Source of the DNA: Gammaproteobacteria bacterium
GTDB lineage: Bacteria > Pseudomonadota > Gammaproteobacteria > Nevskiales > Nevskiaceae
NCBI GenBank assembly: GCA_026398815.1
Contig: JAPLSA010000017.1
Span: 434,001 to 498,000, forward strand
DNA: 64,000 nucleotides
Direction of reading: 5' to 3'
This document shows positions 1 through 8,900 of this stretch, one piece after another (position 1 is the first letter of the stretch; each line of letters starts with the position of its first letter). A program made the translations under genes and the position numbers. Under the pieces are notes generated by a model. It was not told where the DNA came from and did not search any database. It was given only the letters and a program-made list of their open reading frames with translations.

Positions 1-203
1 ACCGCAGGATTGTCGGGCATCGCCGGGCCAGCGATGAACTGCGGCGAGATCGCCAGTGGCCCTGTCAGCTCGCGTCCAGGCGCAGCCGCCTGCACGACGA
101 TACCTCTGCGGACTTCGTCGAAATAACGCTGACGATGCTGGACGACGCTGCGATTGATCAGCCGGCGGCGGCGGGCTTCTTCACGTTGCTGTTGCAGGTT
201 CAT
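1..203 (-). CDS. unknown protein translationally coupled to lexA (partial, runs off the left edge)
   Basis: An open frame starts with ATG at 201-203, overlapping the lexA stop codon as ATGA, and reads leftwards past position 1 without a stop. The visible 67 residues begin MNLQQQREEARRRRL and are rich in Arg and Gln, with no signal peptide or membrane segment. I do not recognise the family. The four-base overlap implies co-transcription and coupled translation with lexA, so it is probably expressed in the SOS response; that is inference from position only. Confidence 0.6.
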   Translation of the reverse strand, partial: MNLQQQREEARRRRLINRSVVQHRQRYFDEVRRGIVVQAAAPGRELTGPLAISPQFIAGPAMPDNPA

Positions 204-823
204 CGACGTACTCCTATGACGCCCAGGGCCAGTCCTTCGATCACCAGTTCCTGCTGACGCAGGTCGAGGACGATCGGCTGGTAGGCCGGGTCGCTGTTTT
301 CGGGAATCAGGCTGACGATGTGGCCGTCGCGCTTGAAGCGCTTGACCGTGGCTTCATCGCCGATGCGGGCCACGACGATCTGGCCGTTCATGGCATTGCT
401 GGCGCGCTTCACGGCCAGCAGGTCGCCGTCGAGGATGCCGGCGTCGCGCATCGACTGGCCCTTGACGCGCAGCAGGAAATCCGGCGCCGGCTCGAACAGG
501 TTGGCGGCGAGATCGCGGTGATCGTCGAGGTTTTCGACTGCGAGGATCGGCAGGCCGGCGGCGACCCGGCCGACGACCGGCACCTTGAGCATTTCGACGC
601 GGCGTTCGCGGTGCTGGGCGGCGAGCCGGATGCCGCGTGCCTGCCCGGTCACTTCCAGATGCCCCTTCTCGGCCAGGGTACGCAGGTACTGCTCCGCCGA
701 ATTGGCGGAGCGCAGGCCGAACGCTGCGGCGATCTCCGCCCGGGTCGGCGCACCGCCGTTCTCGGCGATGTGCGTGCGGATGAAGTCGAGTACCTGGGCC
801 TGCCGTGCAGTAAGATCCGTCAT
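200..823 (-). CDS. lexA: LexA, SOS-response repressor and self-cleaving protease
   Basis: LexA represses DNA-damage genes until RecA filaments trigger its self-cleavage. The 207-aa protein has an N-terminal winged helix (about 1-67; recognition region around RSANSAEQYL) and a C-terminal S24 peptidase domain. The Ala89-Gly90 cleavage bond (RVAAGLP), nucleophile Ser124 (KGQSM) and general base Lys161 are all visible. I chose the ATG at 823 because translation there begins MTDLTARQ, the normal LexA start; the longer frame upstream runs through the promoter. A LexA-type palindrome 25 bp upstream indicates autoregulation. The gene lies directly downstream of dnaE2 and overlaps the next small gene. 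Confidence 0.96.
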   Translation of the reverse strand: MTDLTARQAQVLDFIRTHIAENGGAPTRAEIAAAFGLRSANSAEQYLRTLAEKGHLEVTGQARGIRLAAQHRERRVEMLKVPVVGRVAAGLPILAVENLDDHRDLAANLFEPAPDFLLRVKGQSMRDAGILDGDLLAVKRASNAMNGQIVVARIGDEATVKRFKRDGHIVSLIPENSDPAYQPIVLDLRQQELVIEGLALGVIGVRR

Positions 824-847
824 CGGAGTGCGGGTGGGTGCGTGATA

Positions 848-861
848 TGTATATTTATACA
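848..861 (-). promoter_or_regulatory. LexA-binding SOS box of lexA
   Basis: TGTATATTTATACA is a palindrome except at its centre and matches the core of the gammaproteobacterial SOS box (CTGT-N8-ACAG type). It sits 25 bp upstream of the lexA ATG, and the identical 14-mer lies upstream of imuA. Two exact copies at the two genes expected to be LexA-controlled make the call strong. Confidence 0.85.
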
Positions 862-914
862 AATCACTGGTCCCCGCTGTAAAGTGCCGTTCGTCGGCAC
901 CGGACCGATGCATG

Positions 915-940
915 AGGCGCCGTCTACCGGCGCCTTTCTT
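915..940. terminator. terminator-like hairpin between dnaE2 and lexA
   Basis: An 8-bp perfect stem AGGCGCCG/CGGCGCCT with loop TCTAC starts just beyond the dnaE2 stop. A T-rich run (TTTCTT) follows only on the plus strand, so as an intrinsic terminator of the minus-strand dnaE2 message it is imperfect. It may instead only reduce read-through into lexA. Confidence 0.4.
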
Positions 941-951
941 CTGGGCAGCCG

Positions 952-3900
952 TCAGTGGAAGTTGCGCGCGGGCACCGGCAGGCCGGTCAACCAGTCGCCG
1001 GCATCGCGAAATCGCCGGGCGACGATGTGGGTCACGCCATCCACCTTCTGCAGCTCGCCGGCGACGATCAGCATCCGGCTGCCGAGCACGACGGCCCGCT
1101 GGGCATCGAAGGCGCGTTTCCAGACGATCAGGTTGTGACAGCCGGTTTCGTCTTCCAGCGTCATGAACAGCACGCCTTTGGCGGTCTGCGGGCGCTGACG
1201 ATTCAGCACCAGCCCGGCTACCCGCACGCCCTGCCCATGTTTGAGTGCTGCCATGTCCGCCGAGGTGCGGACACCCAGCTTCGCCAGCTTCGGCCGCAGC
1301 AGCGCCAGCGGATGACGGCGCAGGCTCAAGCCGGTGCTCTGGTAATCGACCAGCACGTCCTCGGCTTCCGCCGGCGGCCGCAAGGCGATGTCGTGCTCCG
1401 TTGCCGCGTGGCCGTCGAGCAGCGGCGGCAGGTCGTCGAACCCCTGCACATCCCAGTGGGCGGCATGACGGTGACCCGCCAGCCGGCGCAGCGCATCGGC
1501 CCTGGCCAGCAGGTGGCGGGCGCGGTCATCAAGCCCGGCGCGGCGCACCAGATCCTCGATGCTGGCGAACGACGCCTCGCGGCGGGCGGCCAGCAGACGC
1601 TTGGCGGTATCGGCATCGAAGCCGGCGATCAGCCGCAGCCCGAGCCGGATCGCCGGCCTCTCGCGGCCGCGCACCACGCTGCAATCCCAGTCGCTGCTGG
1701 CGACGTCCACCGGCCGCACCTCGACACCGGCCCGCCGCGCTTCGCGGATCAGCTGCGCCGGCGCATAGAAGCCCATCGGCTGGCTATTGACCAGCGCAGC
1801 GAAGAACGCCGCCGGGTGGTGGCGCTTGATCCATGACGACACATAGGCCAGCAGCGCGAAGCTGGCCGAGTGCGATTCCGGGAAGCCATAGGAACCGAAG
1901 CCCTTGATCATCTCGAAGATCTGTTCGGCGAAGCTCCGTTGGTAGCCGTTGCGTTCCATGCCATCGAGCAGGCGCTGGCGCATCGGCAGCAGTGAGCCGT
2001 CCTTGCCCCAGGCAGCCATTGCCCGGCGCAGCTGGTCGGCCTCGCCCTGGGTGAAGCCGGCGGCGACATTGGCGATCTCGATCACCTGTTCCTGGAACAG
2101 CGGCACGCCGAGCGTGCGCTCCAGCACGCCCTTCAACGCCTCGCTCGGATAGATCGCAGGTTCCACGCCGTTCCGGCGCTTCAGGTACGGATGCACCATG
2201 CCGCCCTGGATCGGCCCGGGGCGGACGATGGCGATCTGGATGACCAGGTCGTAGAAGTTCGCGGGTTTCAGCCGCGGCAGCATGCTCATCTGCGCCCGCG
2301 ATTCGATCTGGAACACGCCGACGGTATCGCCGGCCTGGATCATCTCGAAGGTCTCACGATCATCGCGCGGGATGCTGGCAATGGTCGGCGCGGTACCGGT
2401 CTGGCGCTTGATGAACGCGAACATCCGCCGGATCGCGCTGAGCATGCCGAGCGCCAGGCAGTCGACCTTCAGCAGCCCCAGCGCCTCCAGATCGTCCTTC
2501 TCCCACTGGATGATCGTGCGATCCGGCATCGCCGCGTTCTCCACCGGCACCAGTTCGTGCAGTGGGTGCTCGGAAATGACGAAGCCGCCGACGTGCTGCG
2601 ACAGATGGCGCGGCGTGCCGATCAGCGCCTTGACCAGCATCAGCCAGCGCGCGACCCGCGGCGCATCGGGATCGAAGCCCTGCTCGCGCAGCCGGATCGG
2701 CAAGCTGTCCGGCTCGTCCCACCAGGCCAGCGAGTTGGCGAGGCGATCGATCTCGTCGGCGCCGATGCCCAACGCCTTGCCGACATCGCGGATCGCGGAT
2801 TTCCGCCGATAGCGGATCACCGTCGCGGCCAGCGCGGCGCGCTCGCGGCCGTACTTGGTGTAGATGTACTGCATCACCTCCTCGCGGCGCTGATGCTCGA
2901 AATCGACGTCGATATCCGGCGGCTCGTTGCGCTCGCGCGACAGGAAGCGGCCGAACAGCAGGCGCTGCTCGGCCGGATTCACCGAGGTGATGCCGAGCGC
3001 GTAGCAGACTGCCGAATTGGCCGCCGAACCTCGGCCCTGGCACAGGATTTCCGGAGTTCGTGCCCGCGCCCAGCAGACGATGTCGTGGACGGTCAGGAAG
3101 AAGGCTTCGTACTTCAGTTCGACGATCAGTGCGAGTTCCATCTCGATGGTCGCCCGCACCGCCGGCGGCACCCCTTCCGGCCAACGCTCGCGCAGCCCCT
3201 GCTCGGTCAGCGTCCGCAGCCAGCTGGCCCGGGTTTCGCCGGCCGGCACCAGTTCGTGCGGATACTCGTAGTTCAGCCCGGCCATCGTGAACGTGCAGCG
3301 GGCGGCGATCGCGGCCGCTTCAGCCAGCAGCGCATCGGGATACAGCGTGCGCAGCTCGTCGATCGGCCGCAGATGGTGCTCGCCGTTCGGGAACAGCCGC
3401 GCGCCACAGTCCTCCAGCGCCAGGCCGTGACGGATCGCGGTCACCGTGTCCTGCAGCGCGCGGGCTTCGCGGACATGCATGTGGACATCGCCAGCCGCCG
3501 TGCAGCGCAGGTTCAAGAAGCGGCCGAGGCTCTGCAGGCGGTGCAGCCGGGCACGGTCGTCACCGCTGCGGTGCAGCTCCACGGCGATCCAGGCGCGATC
3601 GCCGAAGGTGGCGGCGATGAAGCCGCCCTCGCCTTCGGCCTGTGCGTCGTCATCCGGCGGCAGCCACAGCGCCAGCGTCCGGTCGAGCTGGACCAGGTCG
3701 GCGCGGGTCAGGAAGTAGTCGCCTTTCTCGGCTGCGCGACGGCCTGCCGTGATCAGCCGGCAGATCTGGCTGTAAGCCGCGTGATCCGGTGCCAGCAGCA
3801 CGAACCGCAGGCCGTCATCAAGCCGGAACTCGGCGCCCACGATCAGTCTGAAGCCGCGTTCCTTCGCTGCGACATGGGCCTGCACCGCACCGGCCATCGA

Positions 3901-4146
3901 ACATTCGTCGGTGATCGCCAGCGCCGTGTAGCCCTGCGTCTGTGCGGCTTCGACCAGCTGCGCCGGTGACGAGGCGCCGCGCAGGAAGCTGTAGTGCGAC
4001 AGGCAGTGCAGCTCGGCGTAATCGACGGCGGGCGCTGTCGGCGATTGCCGCCGCGGCACGGCCGGCAGCGGCGCCACCAGCTGCGCCAGTTGCCGGCTGC
4101 GCTCAGCTGCAGGCGTCTCGTCGACCGGATTGCGTCCCTCGGGCAT
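952..4146 (-). CDS. dnaE2: DnaE2 (ImuC), error-prone DNA polymerase III alpha subunit
   Basis: C-family polymerase that performs damage-induced translesion synthesis with ImuA and ImuB. The 1064-aa protein begins with a PHP domain (DYAELHCLSHYSFLRGASSP from about residue 42). It contains the catalytic aspartate motif PPDIDVDFE followed by the polymerase fingers, helix-hairpin-helix and OB-fold regions. It is shorter than the replicative DnaE near the right end of the window, as expected for the DnaE2 subfamily. It starts 15 bp after the imuB stop and is the third gene of an SOS-controlled operon. The start is the first ATG in frame; a start nearer the PHP domain is possible. Confidence 0.95.
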   Translation of the reverse strand: MPEGRNPVDETPAAERSRQLAQLVAPLPAVPRRQSPTAPAVDYAELHCLSHYSFLRGASSPAQLVEAAQTQGYTALAITDECSMAGAVQAHVAAKERGFRLIVGAEFRLDDGLRFVLLAPDHAAYSQICRLITAGRRAAEKGDYFLTRADLVQLDRTLALWLPPDDDAQAEGEGGFIAATFGDRAWIAVELHRSGDDRARLHRLQSLGRFLNLRCTAAGDVHMHVREARALQDTVTAIRHGLALEDCGARLFPNGEHHLRPIDELRTLYPDALLAEAAAIAARCTFTMAGLNYEYPHELVPAGETRASWLRTLTEQGLRERWPEGVPPAVRATIEMELALIVELKYEAFFLTVHDIVCWARARTPEILCQGRGSAANSAVCYALGITSVNPAEQRLLFGRFLSRERNEPPDIDVDFEHQRREEVMQYIYTKYGRERAALAATVIRYRRKSAIRDVGKALGIGADEIDRLANSLAWWDEPDSLPIRLREQGFDPDAPRVARWLMLVKALIGTPRHLSQHVGGFVISEHPLHELVPVENAAMPDRTIIQWEKDDLEALGLLKVDCLALGMLSAIRRMFAFIKRQTGTAPTIASIPRDDRETFEMIQAGDTVGVFQIESRAQMSMLPRLKPANFYDLVIQIAIVRPGPIQGGMVHPYLKRRNGVEPAIYPSEALKGVLERTLGVPLFQEQVIEIANVAAGFTQGEADQLRRAMAAWGKDGSLLPMRQRLLDGMERNGYQRSFAEQIFEMIKGFGSYGFPESHSASFALLAYVSSWIKRHHPAAFFAALVNSQPMGFYAPAQLIREARRAGVEVRPVDVASSDWDCSVVRGRERPAIRLGLRLIAGFDADTAKRLLAARREASFASIEDLVRRAGLDDRARHLLARADALRRLAGHRHAAHWDVQGFDDLPPLLDGHAATEHDIALRPPAEAEDVLVDYQSTGLSLRRHPLALLRPKLAKLGVRTSADMAALKHGQGVRVAGLVLNRQRPQTAKGVLFMTLEDETGCHNLIVWKRAFDAQRAVVLGSRMLIVAGELQKVDGVTHIVARRFRDAGDWLTGLPVPARNFH

Positions 4147-4161
4147 CGTGCTGCCTGGCGA

Positions 4162-5613
4162 TCAGGCCCAGACGCCGTGCAGGAACCAGCCCTCGCTGCG
4201 GCGGTCGCGGTAAACCCACAGGCCGCTGCCCTGCACCTCGCTGCGGTAGTAGTCGCGCTGCACGTCGTCGCCGTCCCACCAGCCGCCTTCCAGACGCTCG
4301 AAGCCGGCGATCCGCGCCGGGACTGACGGCAGCGGCTGCGGCGGATCGATCAGCCAGATCGGCCGCGGCGGCAGCGCCGACAGGCTCGGCACGGCGGCTG
4401 GCGACGGCGGCGGCGCATCGCAGGCGCGCAGCCGCCAGCTGCGTTCGGGACGGTGATCGGCAATCAAGCCAAGCGCGGTCACGGCATCGGCGCCGAGCCG
4501 GGCGATCAGCTTCTCGACCAGCTGGCTCCAGGCTTCGTCATCGCCGGCACGGCCGTCGAACAAGTCCCCCTGGCCGGTCGGCGGCTCGATGAACTGCTCG
4601 GCGCTCAGCTTCAGGCTGCGCACCGGTGCCGGCAGCGGCAGGCGGCCGAGGCGTTCGCGCAGCACCCGCAGCAGGCGTTCGGCATCGCGCGCCGGGCTGG
4701 CCAGGCGCAGGTCGAGCAGCGTATCCGGCTGGATCTTGCCGCCGCTGGCGCGGCCATGGCTCAAGGTCAATCGGAACGCCTGCAGGCCGGTGTCGCGGGC
4801 CTTCAGGAAATGGCCGAGTTCGCGGGTCATCCGCTGCAGCGGAAACAGCAGGCCTTCGCTGTGTTCGACCTCGCCCATCAGATCGAAACGGCGCTGGTAC
4901 TTCGGCGGCAGCCGGAAGCGCGGCCGAATGTCGGGCCGACGGCCGAGCAGCCGGTCCAGATACAGCGTGAACGCCGGGCCGTGACGCTTGGCCAGCGGCG
5001 CGGCGGGCAGCTTGAGCAGTTCGCCGACCGTGCTCAGGCCGACCGCCTTCAAGGCGTCCTGCACTTTCGGCTCCAATGGCAGCGCGGCCAGCGGCAGGCC
5101 ATCGAGCACGGCCGGCAGCTCGGCCGCATCGCGGACCGGTTCGCCCAGCCCGGAGCGCGCCAGCACCGCCGCCGCTTCCAGGGTCGGCGCCACACCGCGC
5201 CGGCCGACATGGCCGCTGTCGACAAGACCGGCATCGACCTCGGCCAGCAGCGCATCGAGCCCGCCGAACAGCTTCAGGCTGGCGCCGATATCGACCCACA
5301 GCAACGCACACGGCAGGCCGTAGTCCAGGTCACTTTCGATGATTTCCCAGACCAGCTCCGAGCCATAGCGATAGGCCCAGGCAGCCAGCGCGACCATCGC
5401 GTCGCGTTCGGCGCGCAGCCGACGCTCGACGGCGCGGATCTCCGGATGCAGCGTCTGCACCGTGCCCCAGTCGGTACCCGGCGCGATGCGATCGGCAGCG
5501 CCGGCGATCACCCAGCGGCGCGCACCGCGACGGCCGGTGACCACATGATCCCGGCCCCGTTCGCCGAGCGCTTCGATCGCGAACTGCGGCAGATGCAGGC
5601 AGAGCCAGAGCAT
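4162..5613 (-). CDS. imuB: ImuB, inactive Y-family polymerase homologue of the mutasome
   Basis: ImuB has a Y-family fold without polymerase activity and bridges DnaE2, ImuA and the sliding clamp. The 483-aa protein starts MLWLCLHLPQFAIEAL, where active Y-family enzymes have a metal-binding Asp; the acidic residue is missing, as is typical for ImuB. A canonical beta-clamp-binding motif QGDLF is visible at about residues 348-352. I chose the ATG at 5613, just after the imuA stop; the longer frame upstream is only the out-of-frame reading of imuA. It lies between imuA and dnaE2 in one transcription unit. Confidence 0.94.
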   Translation of the reverse strand: MLWLCLHLPQFAIEALGERGRDHVVTGRRGARRWVIAGAADRIAPGTDWGTVQTLHPEIRAVERRLRAERDAMVALAAWAYRYGSELVWEIIESDLDYGLPCALLWVDIGASLKLFGGLDALLAEVDAGLVDSGHVGRRGVAPTLEAAAVLARSGLGEPVRDAAELPAVLDGLPLAALPLEPKVQDALKAVGLSTVGELLKLPAAPLAKRHGPAFTLYLDRLLGRRPDIRPRFRLPPKYQRRFDLMGEVEHSEGLLFPLQRMTRELGHFLKARDTGLQAFRLTLSHGRASGGKIQPDTLLDLRLASPARDAERLLRVLRERLGRLPLPAPVRSLKLSAEQFIEPPTGQGDLFDGRAGDDEAWSQLVEKLIARLGADAVTALGLIADHRPERSWRLRACDAPPPSPAAVPSLSALPPRPIWLIDPPQPLPSVPARIAGFERLEGGWWDGDDVQRDYYRSEVQGSGLWVYRDRRSEGWFLHGVWA

Positions 5614-5618
5614 CGCGA

Positions 5619-6254
5619 TCAGCCGTTGACAGCCCGCATCGGCAGCAGCACGTCGACTGCCACCGGCGTGCCACCGCGGCACTTGAAGATGTCGATGTGC
5701 AGACCGCCCGGCCGGGCCGCCAGCTTCAGGCGCAGCGCTGCCGGCGAGAACTCGGCCGCGGCGGCCGGTTCGCGGAACATCAGCGCCGTGGTCTTGCCGG
5801 CTTCGGCGGCTAGCTGGAAGCGCTTCAGCTCCACCTGGCCGAGCCGCCCCGGCCAGGCCAGCACCGCGCCGCAGGGACCGGCGCGCAGGATCTGCTCGGT
5901 CGCCCACAGGCCGCCGTCCTCGGATTGCGGCCGCACCAGCAGCAGGCGGCTCAGCACCACGCCGGCCTGGGCCAGCGCCGGGGCGAACGGCAGGTGCGGC
6001 GGATCGACCATCGCCACCCGGCCGCCGGCCTGGGTCAGCCTTGCGATCCACGGCAGCACCAGCTGCATCTCGCCGATGCCCTGGGCCTCCGGGAACAGCT
6101 CGGTCAGCGCGCCGACCGGCCAGCCGCCACCGGGCAGCCGGCGGTCCAGCTCGGCATGGCCGCTGGGCTCGGCGGTGACCCGGGCGAAGCTGCTGCCGCG
6201 CCAGACATCCGGCCGCGCCAGCACTTCGCTCAAGGTGGGTGCCGGGGCGGTCAT
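5619..6254 (-). CDS. imuA: ImuA, RecA/SulA-like mutasome protein
   Basis: First gene of the imuA-imuB-dnaE2 cassette. The 211-aa protein is RecA-like but degenerate: the region around residues 40-60 (LPGGGWPVGALTELFPEAQGIGE) resembles the RecA start of the ATPase core without an intact Walker A. ImuA interacts with ImuB and supports DnaE2-dependent mutagenesis in other bacteria. Translation ends five bases before imuB. A LexA box lies 124 bp upstream of the start. No second promoter is evident between imuA, imuB and dnaE2. Confidence 0.9.
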   Translation of the reverse strand: MTAPAPTLSEVLARPDVWRGSSFARVTAEPSGHAELDRRLPGGGWPVGALTELFPEAQGIGEMQLVLPWIARLTQAGGRVAMVDPPHLPFAPALAQAGVVLSRLLLVRPQSEDGGLWATEQILRAGPCGAVLAWPGRLGQVELKRFQLAAEAGKTTALMFREPAAAAEFSPAALRLKLAARPGGLHIDIFKCRGGTPVAVDVLLPMRAVNG

Positions 6255-6377
6255 GGCTGCCTCCGCAGTTCATGAAGCACCTGCAGACAGCACGGCAAGC
6301 CGTTGATTTCGCGTGGTGAAGGAAAAATTGGAACCGGCATGACGGGCAGCATGAGAGGTCATTGGGGTGATAATTTA

Positions 6378-6391
6378 TGTATATTTATACA
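6378..6391 (-). promoter_or_regulatory. LexA-binding SOS box of imuA-imuB-dnaE2
   Basis: TGTATATTTATACA, identical over 14 bases to the box in front of lexA, with flanking bases ...ATGTATATTTATACAG. It is the only such palindrome between imuA and the divergent reductase gene and explains DNA-damage control of the operon. Confidence 0.85.
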
Positions 6392-6622
6392 GTTTCACCA
6401 GCGAATCTGCATCTGCCGTTCGGCTGCTGCCCGGCCGGTCCGAGGCGCTAAATCCCGGGCCCTGCACGAGGCCGGTCGCGGCCGCATGGGCGTTTCACGG
6501 CACCACGCCGCCCGGCCGCCATACGGCACAGCCCTTGCTGAATCTCATCGAGACATCGTCATCACGGATATGCCACGGTAGGCGGCATGTCCTTCTCCAC
6601 CACAGGTCAACTGATCCACACG
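6392..6622. other. intergenic region, no gene seen
   Basis: About 230 bases between the SOS box and the reductase start. I see no conserved RNA, repeat or convincing coding frame. The promoter for the plus-strand reductase must lie here, but no clear -35/-10 pair stands out. Confidence 0.4.
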
Positions 6623-7558
6623 ATGAAAGTGCTGATGCTGGGCGCCGGGGCCACCGGCGGTTATTTCGGCGGGCGCATGCTCGAAGCCGGCCGCGATGTG
6701 ACGTTCCTGGTGCGCGAGCACCGCGCCGCGCAGCTGCGCGGCAACGGTCTGGTGATCCGCAGCCCGGCTGGCGATCTGCGCCTGAAGCCGCGGGTGCTGA
6801 TCAGCGGCCATGTCCACGAAACCTTCGATCTGGTGATCCTGTCGTGCAAGGCCTACGACCTGGATTCGGCGATCACCGCGATCGCCCCGGCCATCGGCCC
6901 CGACACCGCCGTGCTGCCGCTGCTCAACGGTTTGCGCCATTTCGAACTGCTCGACGCCCGTTTCGGCGCCGACAAGGTGCTGCGCGGCCTCTGCTCGATC
7001 GCCGTCCAGCTGAGCAGCGATGGCGCGATCGAGCATCTGAGCCTGCTGCACGCCCTGCGCTTCGGCGAAGCCGACGAACGCCGCACGCCCCGGGTCGAGG
7101 CGATCGATGCGCTGCTCGCCGGCTGCAAGTTCGATGGCAAGTCGAGCTACGGCATCCAGCAGGCGTTGTGGGAAAAGTGGGTGATGCTGGCCAGCCTCGC
7201 CGGCATGACCTGCCTGCTGCGCGCCAATGTCGGCGACATCATGGCGGCGGGCGAAGGCCGCCAGCTGATGCTCGACACGCTCGACGAATGCATCGCCATC
7301 GCCGGCGCCCACGGCCATGCGCCACGCCAGAACGTGGCCGACGGCGTCCGCGCGATCCTGACCGAGTCCGGCTCGCCAGCCAAGGCGTCGATGCTTCGCG
7401 ACCTCGAGCACGGCGGCAAGGTCGAAGCCGATCATGTGCTGGGCGACCTGATCGCCCGTGGCACGGCCAAGGGCCTGGCCTCGCCGCTGCTGAAGGCGGC
7501 CTACGCCAGCCTCAAGATCTACGAAGCCGGGCTGCGCCGCTCCGCGCGCGCCTCCTGA
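6623..7558 (+). CDS. ketopantoate reductase family (ApbA/PanE) oxidoreductase
   Basis: NADPH-dependent reductase fold of the PanE/ApbA family, whose founding member converts 2-dehydropantoate to pantoate for CoA synthesis. The 311-aa product starts MKVLMLGAGATGGYFGG, an ideal GxGxxG Rossmann motif at the N-terminus, which is why I prefer this ATG over one 36 bases upstream. The LSCKAYDLD lysine region and the LLNGLRH segment are typical of the family, and a C-terminal helical domain (ALWEKWVMLASLAG) follows. Many bacteria carry several paralogues, so assignment as the biosynthetic PanE is not secure. It stands alone, divergent from imuA. Confidence 0.85.
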   Translation: MKVLMLGAGATGGYFGGRMLEAGRDVTFLVREHRAAQLRGNGLVIRSPAGDLRLKPRVLISGHVHETFDLVILSCKAYDLDSAITAIAPAIGPDTAVLPLLNGLRHFELLDARFGADKVLRGLCSIAVQLSSDGAIEHLSLLHALRFGEADERRTPRVEAIDALLAGCKFDGKSSYGIQQALWEKWVMLASLAGMTCLLRANVGDIMAAGEGRQLMLDTLDECIAIAGAHGHAPRQNVADGVRAILTESGSPAKASMLRDLEHGGKVEADHVLGDLIARGTAKGLASPLLKAAYASLKIYEAGLRRSARAS

Positions 7559-7650
7559 GCCGAGATTGTTAAGCGCCTGTAAGTTCCGGTCAGCGCTGCT
7601 ACGGTCGCCATGACACTGAGGCCCTGTCCAACCTGCAGGAGCCTCCACCG

Positions 7651-8454
7651 ATGTCGAACCGCCGCCTTGTCCCCAGCCCGATCGTCCTGTCCGCCCTTAA
7701 GCCGAAGGCGCTGTCGCGCCGCCGGATGCTGCAACTCACCGGCGCCCTCGCCGGCGGCGCCGCTCTCACGGCCTGCATCGGCGGGGGCGACGACGACTCG
7801 CTCGACACGACCAGCAGCAGCGGCGGTTCCGGTTCCGGTTCCGGCACCTGCACGGTCACGCCGAGCCTCACCGAAGGCCCGTTCTTCGTCGACGAGATGC
7901 TCAACCGCAGCGACATCCGCCCGAACACGAGCGGCGTCGCCGAGCCGTTCATCTCCACTGCCACGCCGCTGTATCTGACGATCTCGGTCTACAACAGCAG
8001 CTCCAGCGCCTGTACGCCGCTGCAGAACGTGCAGATCGACGTCTGGCACTGCCACGCCGGCGGCCTGTACTCGGACGTCTCCAGCGGCCAGAACACCAAC
8101 ACCTCCGGCCGCGACTTCCTGCGCGGCTATCAGGTCACGGACGCCAACGGCGTCGTGCGCTTCACCACGATCTACCCCGGCTGGTATTCCGGCCGCACCG
8201 TCCACGTGCACCTGAAGGCCCGCATCTACAACGCCAGCGGCAACAGCACGCTGAGCTTCAACACGCAGGGCTTCTTCGACGATGCGGTGTCCGACGTCGT
8301 GATGGCCAACGCGCCGTACAACACGCGCGGTGCACGCGATACCCGCAACGCGGCCGACAACATCTACGGTGGCCGGACCGGCCTGCTGTTTGCGCTGACC
8401 CAGAACGCCGACGGCAGCTACAACGGCAGCCTGACCATCGGCCTGAATGCCTGA
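7651..8454 (+). CDS. Tat-exported lipoprotein of the intradiol ring-cleavage dioxygenase family
   Basis: Intradiol dioxygenases cleave catechols with a non-haem Fe(III) held by two Tyr and two His. This 267-aa protein has an N-terminal SRRRM twin-arginine-like region, a hydrophobic stretch and a lipobox LTAC (about residues 21-42), then a Ser/Gly linker. The catalytic domain shows TEGPFF, WHCHAGGLYS (Tyr), TIYPGWYSGRTVHVH (Tyr, His-x-His), so the ligand set appears complete. It would act at the cell surface or in the periplasm. The substrate is unknown. The gene ends two bases before the split response regulator, suggesting they once formed one operon. Confidence 0.88.
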   Translation: MSNRRLVPSPIVLSALKPKALSRRRMLQLTGALAGGAALTACIGGGDDDSLDTTSSSGGSGSGSGTCTVTPSLTEGPFFVDEMLNRSDIRPNTSGVAEPFISTATPLYLTISVYNSSSSACTPLQNVQIDVWHCHAGGLYSDVSSGQNTNTSGRDFLRGYQVTDANGVVRFTTIYPGWYSGRTVHVHLKARIYNASGNSTLSFNTQGFFDDAVSDVVMANAPYNTRGARDTRNAADNIYGGRTGLLFALTQNADGSYNGSLTIGLNA

Positions 8455-8456
8455 AC

Positions 8457-8804
8457 ATGGCGATTGACGGCGCATCGGCGGCTGGCCACGCTGAAGCCAT
8501 GCCGCCTGCTCCGCCCCAACTGCTGCTGATCGATGACGACATCAAGCTCAGCCGCCTGCTGAGCCGTTACCTGCACGACCACGGATTCGAGCTGACCGCG
8601 CGGCACGACGGCGAATCCGGGCTGGCGCAGGCCATCAACGGCCAGTGGGACCTGATCCTGCTCGACGGCATGCTGCCGAAGCTCGATGGCTTCGACGTGC
8701 TGCAGAGGCTGCGCGAGCGTTCCCGGGTGCCGGTGCTGATGCTGACCGCACGCGGCGACGAGGCCGACCGCATCTTCGGCCTCGACCACGGCGCCGACGA
8801 TTAC
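8457..8804 (+). pseudogene. OmpR-family response regulator, N-terminal receiver fragment (interrupted)
   Basis: Residues 1-116 of a two-component response regulator: LLIDDD acidic pocket, phospho-acceptor Asp in LILLDGMLP, MLTARG, and GADDY at the break. The mobile element begins at 8805 and adds YI and a stop at 8811-8813, giving a 118-aa truncated receiver. Joining codon 116 to the CTG at 20614 restores GADDYLAK...PRELVARIRALLRR in frame, a normal receiver-to-effector transition, for a 252-aa protein. ATG 8499 (MPPAPP...) is an alternative start. The fragment may still be phosphorylated by the downstream kinase but has no DNA-binding domain. Confidence 0.93.
8800..8804. repeat. target-site duplication, left copy (ATTAC)
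   Basis: ATTAC immediately precedes the element and recurs at 20609-20613 immediately after it. Deleting the element plus one copy restores the response-regulator frame. Confidence 0.85.
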
Positions 8805-8900
8805 TACATATAGCCAAGTAGTTGAGCAGTGATCGCCACCGTAGTTGCGCAGTCACGCCCTACCAGCTGATCGGTTAACGCCAATGAGTTGAGCATTGAG
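8805..8900 (+). repeat. left-end transposase-binding repeat array of the IS21-family element
   Basis: Four repeats with TGCGCA-like cores at 8823, 8846, 8868 and 8890 (spacing 23, 22, 22). Examples are TTGAGCAGTGATCGCCA and TTGCGCAGTCACGCCCT. They match the complement of the right-end repeats, consensus YTGCGCANYGRCGCCA. IS21-type elements carry multiple terminal repeats bound by IstA; the role here is inferred. Confidence 0.75.

Noticed and set aside
4453-6306. Long plus-strand open frame antisense to imuA/imuB (also seen opposite rnr, DUF2339, eno-kdsA, lpxB and others)
   Set aside because: Such frames are expected opposite GC-rich genes with strong third-position bias. The translations are low-complexity Arg/Gln/His-rich and match no fold, while the opposite strand has clear families.
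8457-8813. Natural single-domain response regulator of 118 residues
   Set aside because: The receiver lacks its final beta-alpha unit and the missing part continues in frame at 20614 with a target duplication, so it is a broken gene.
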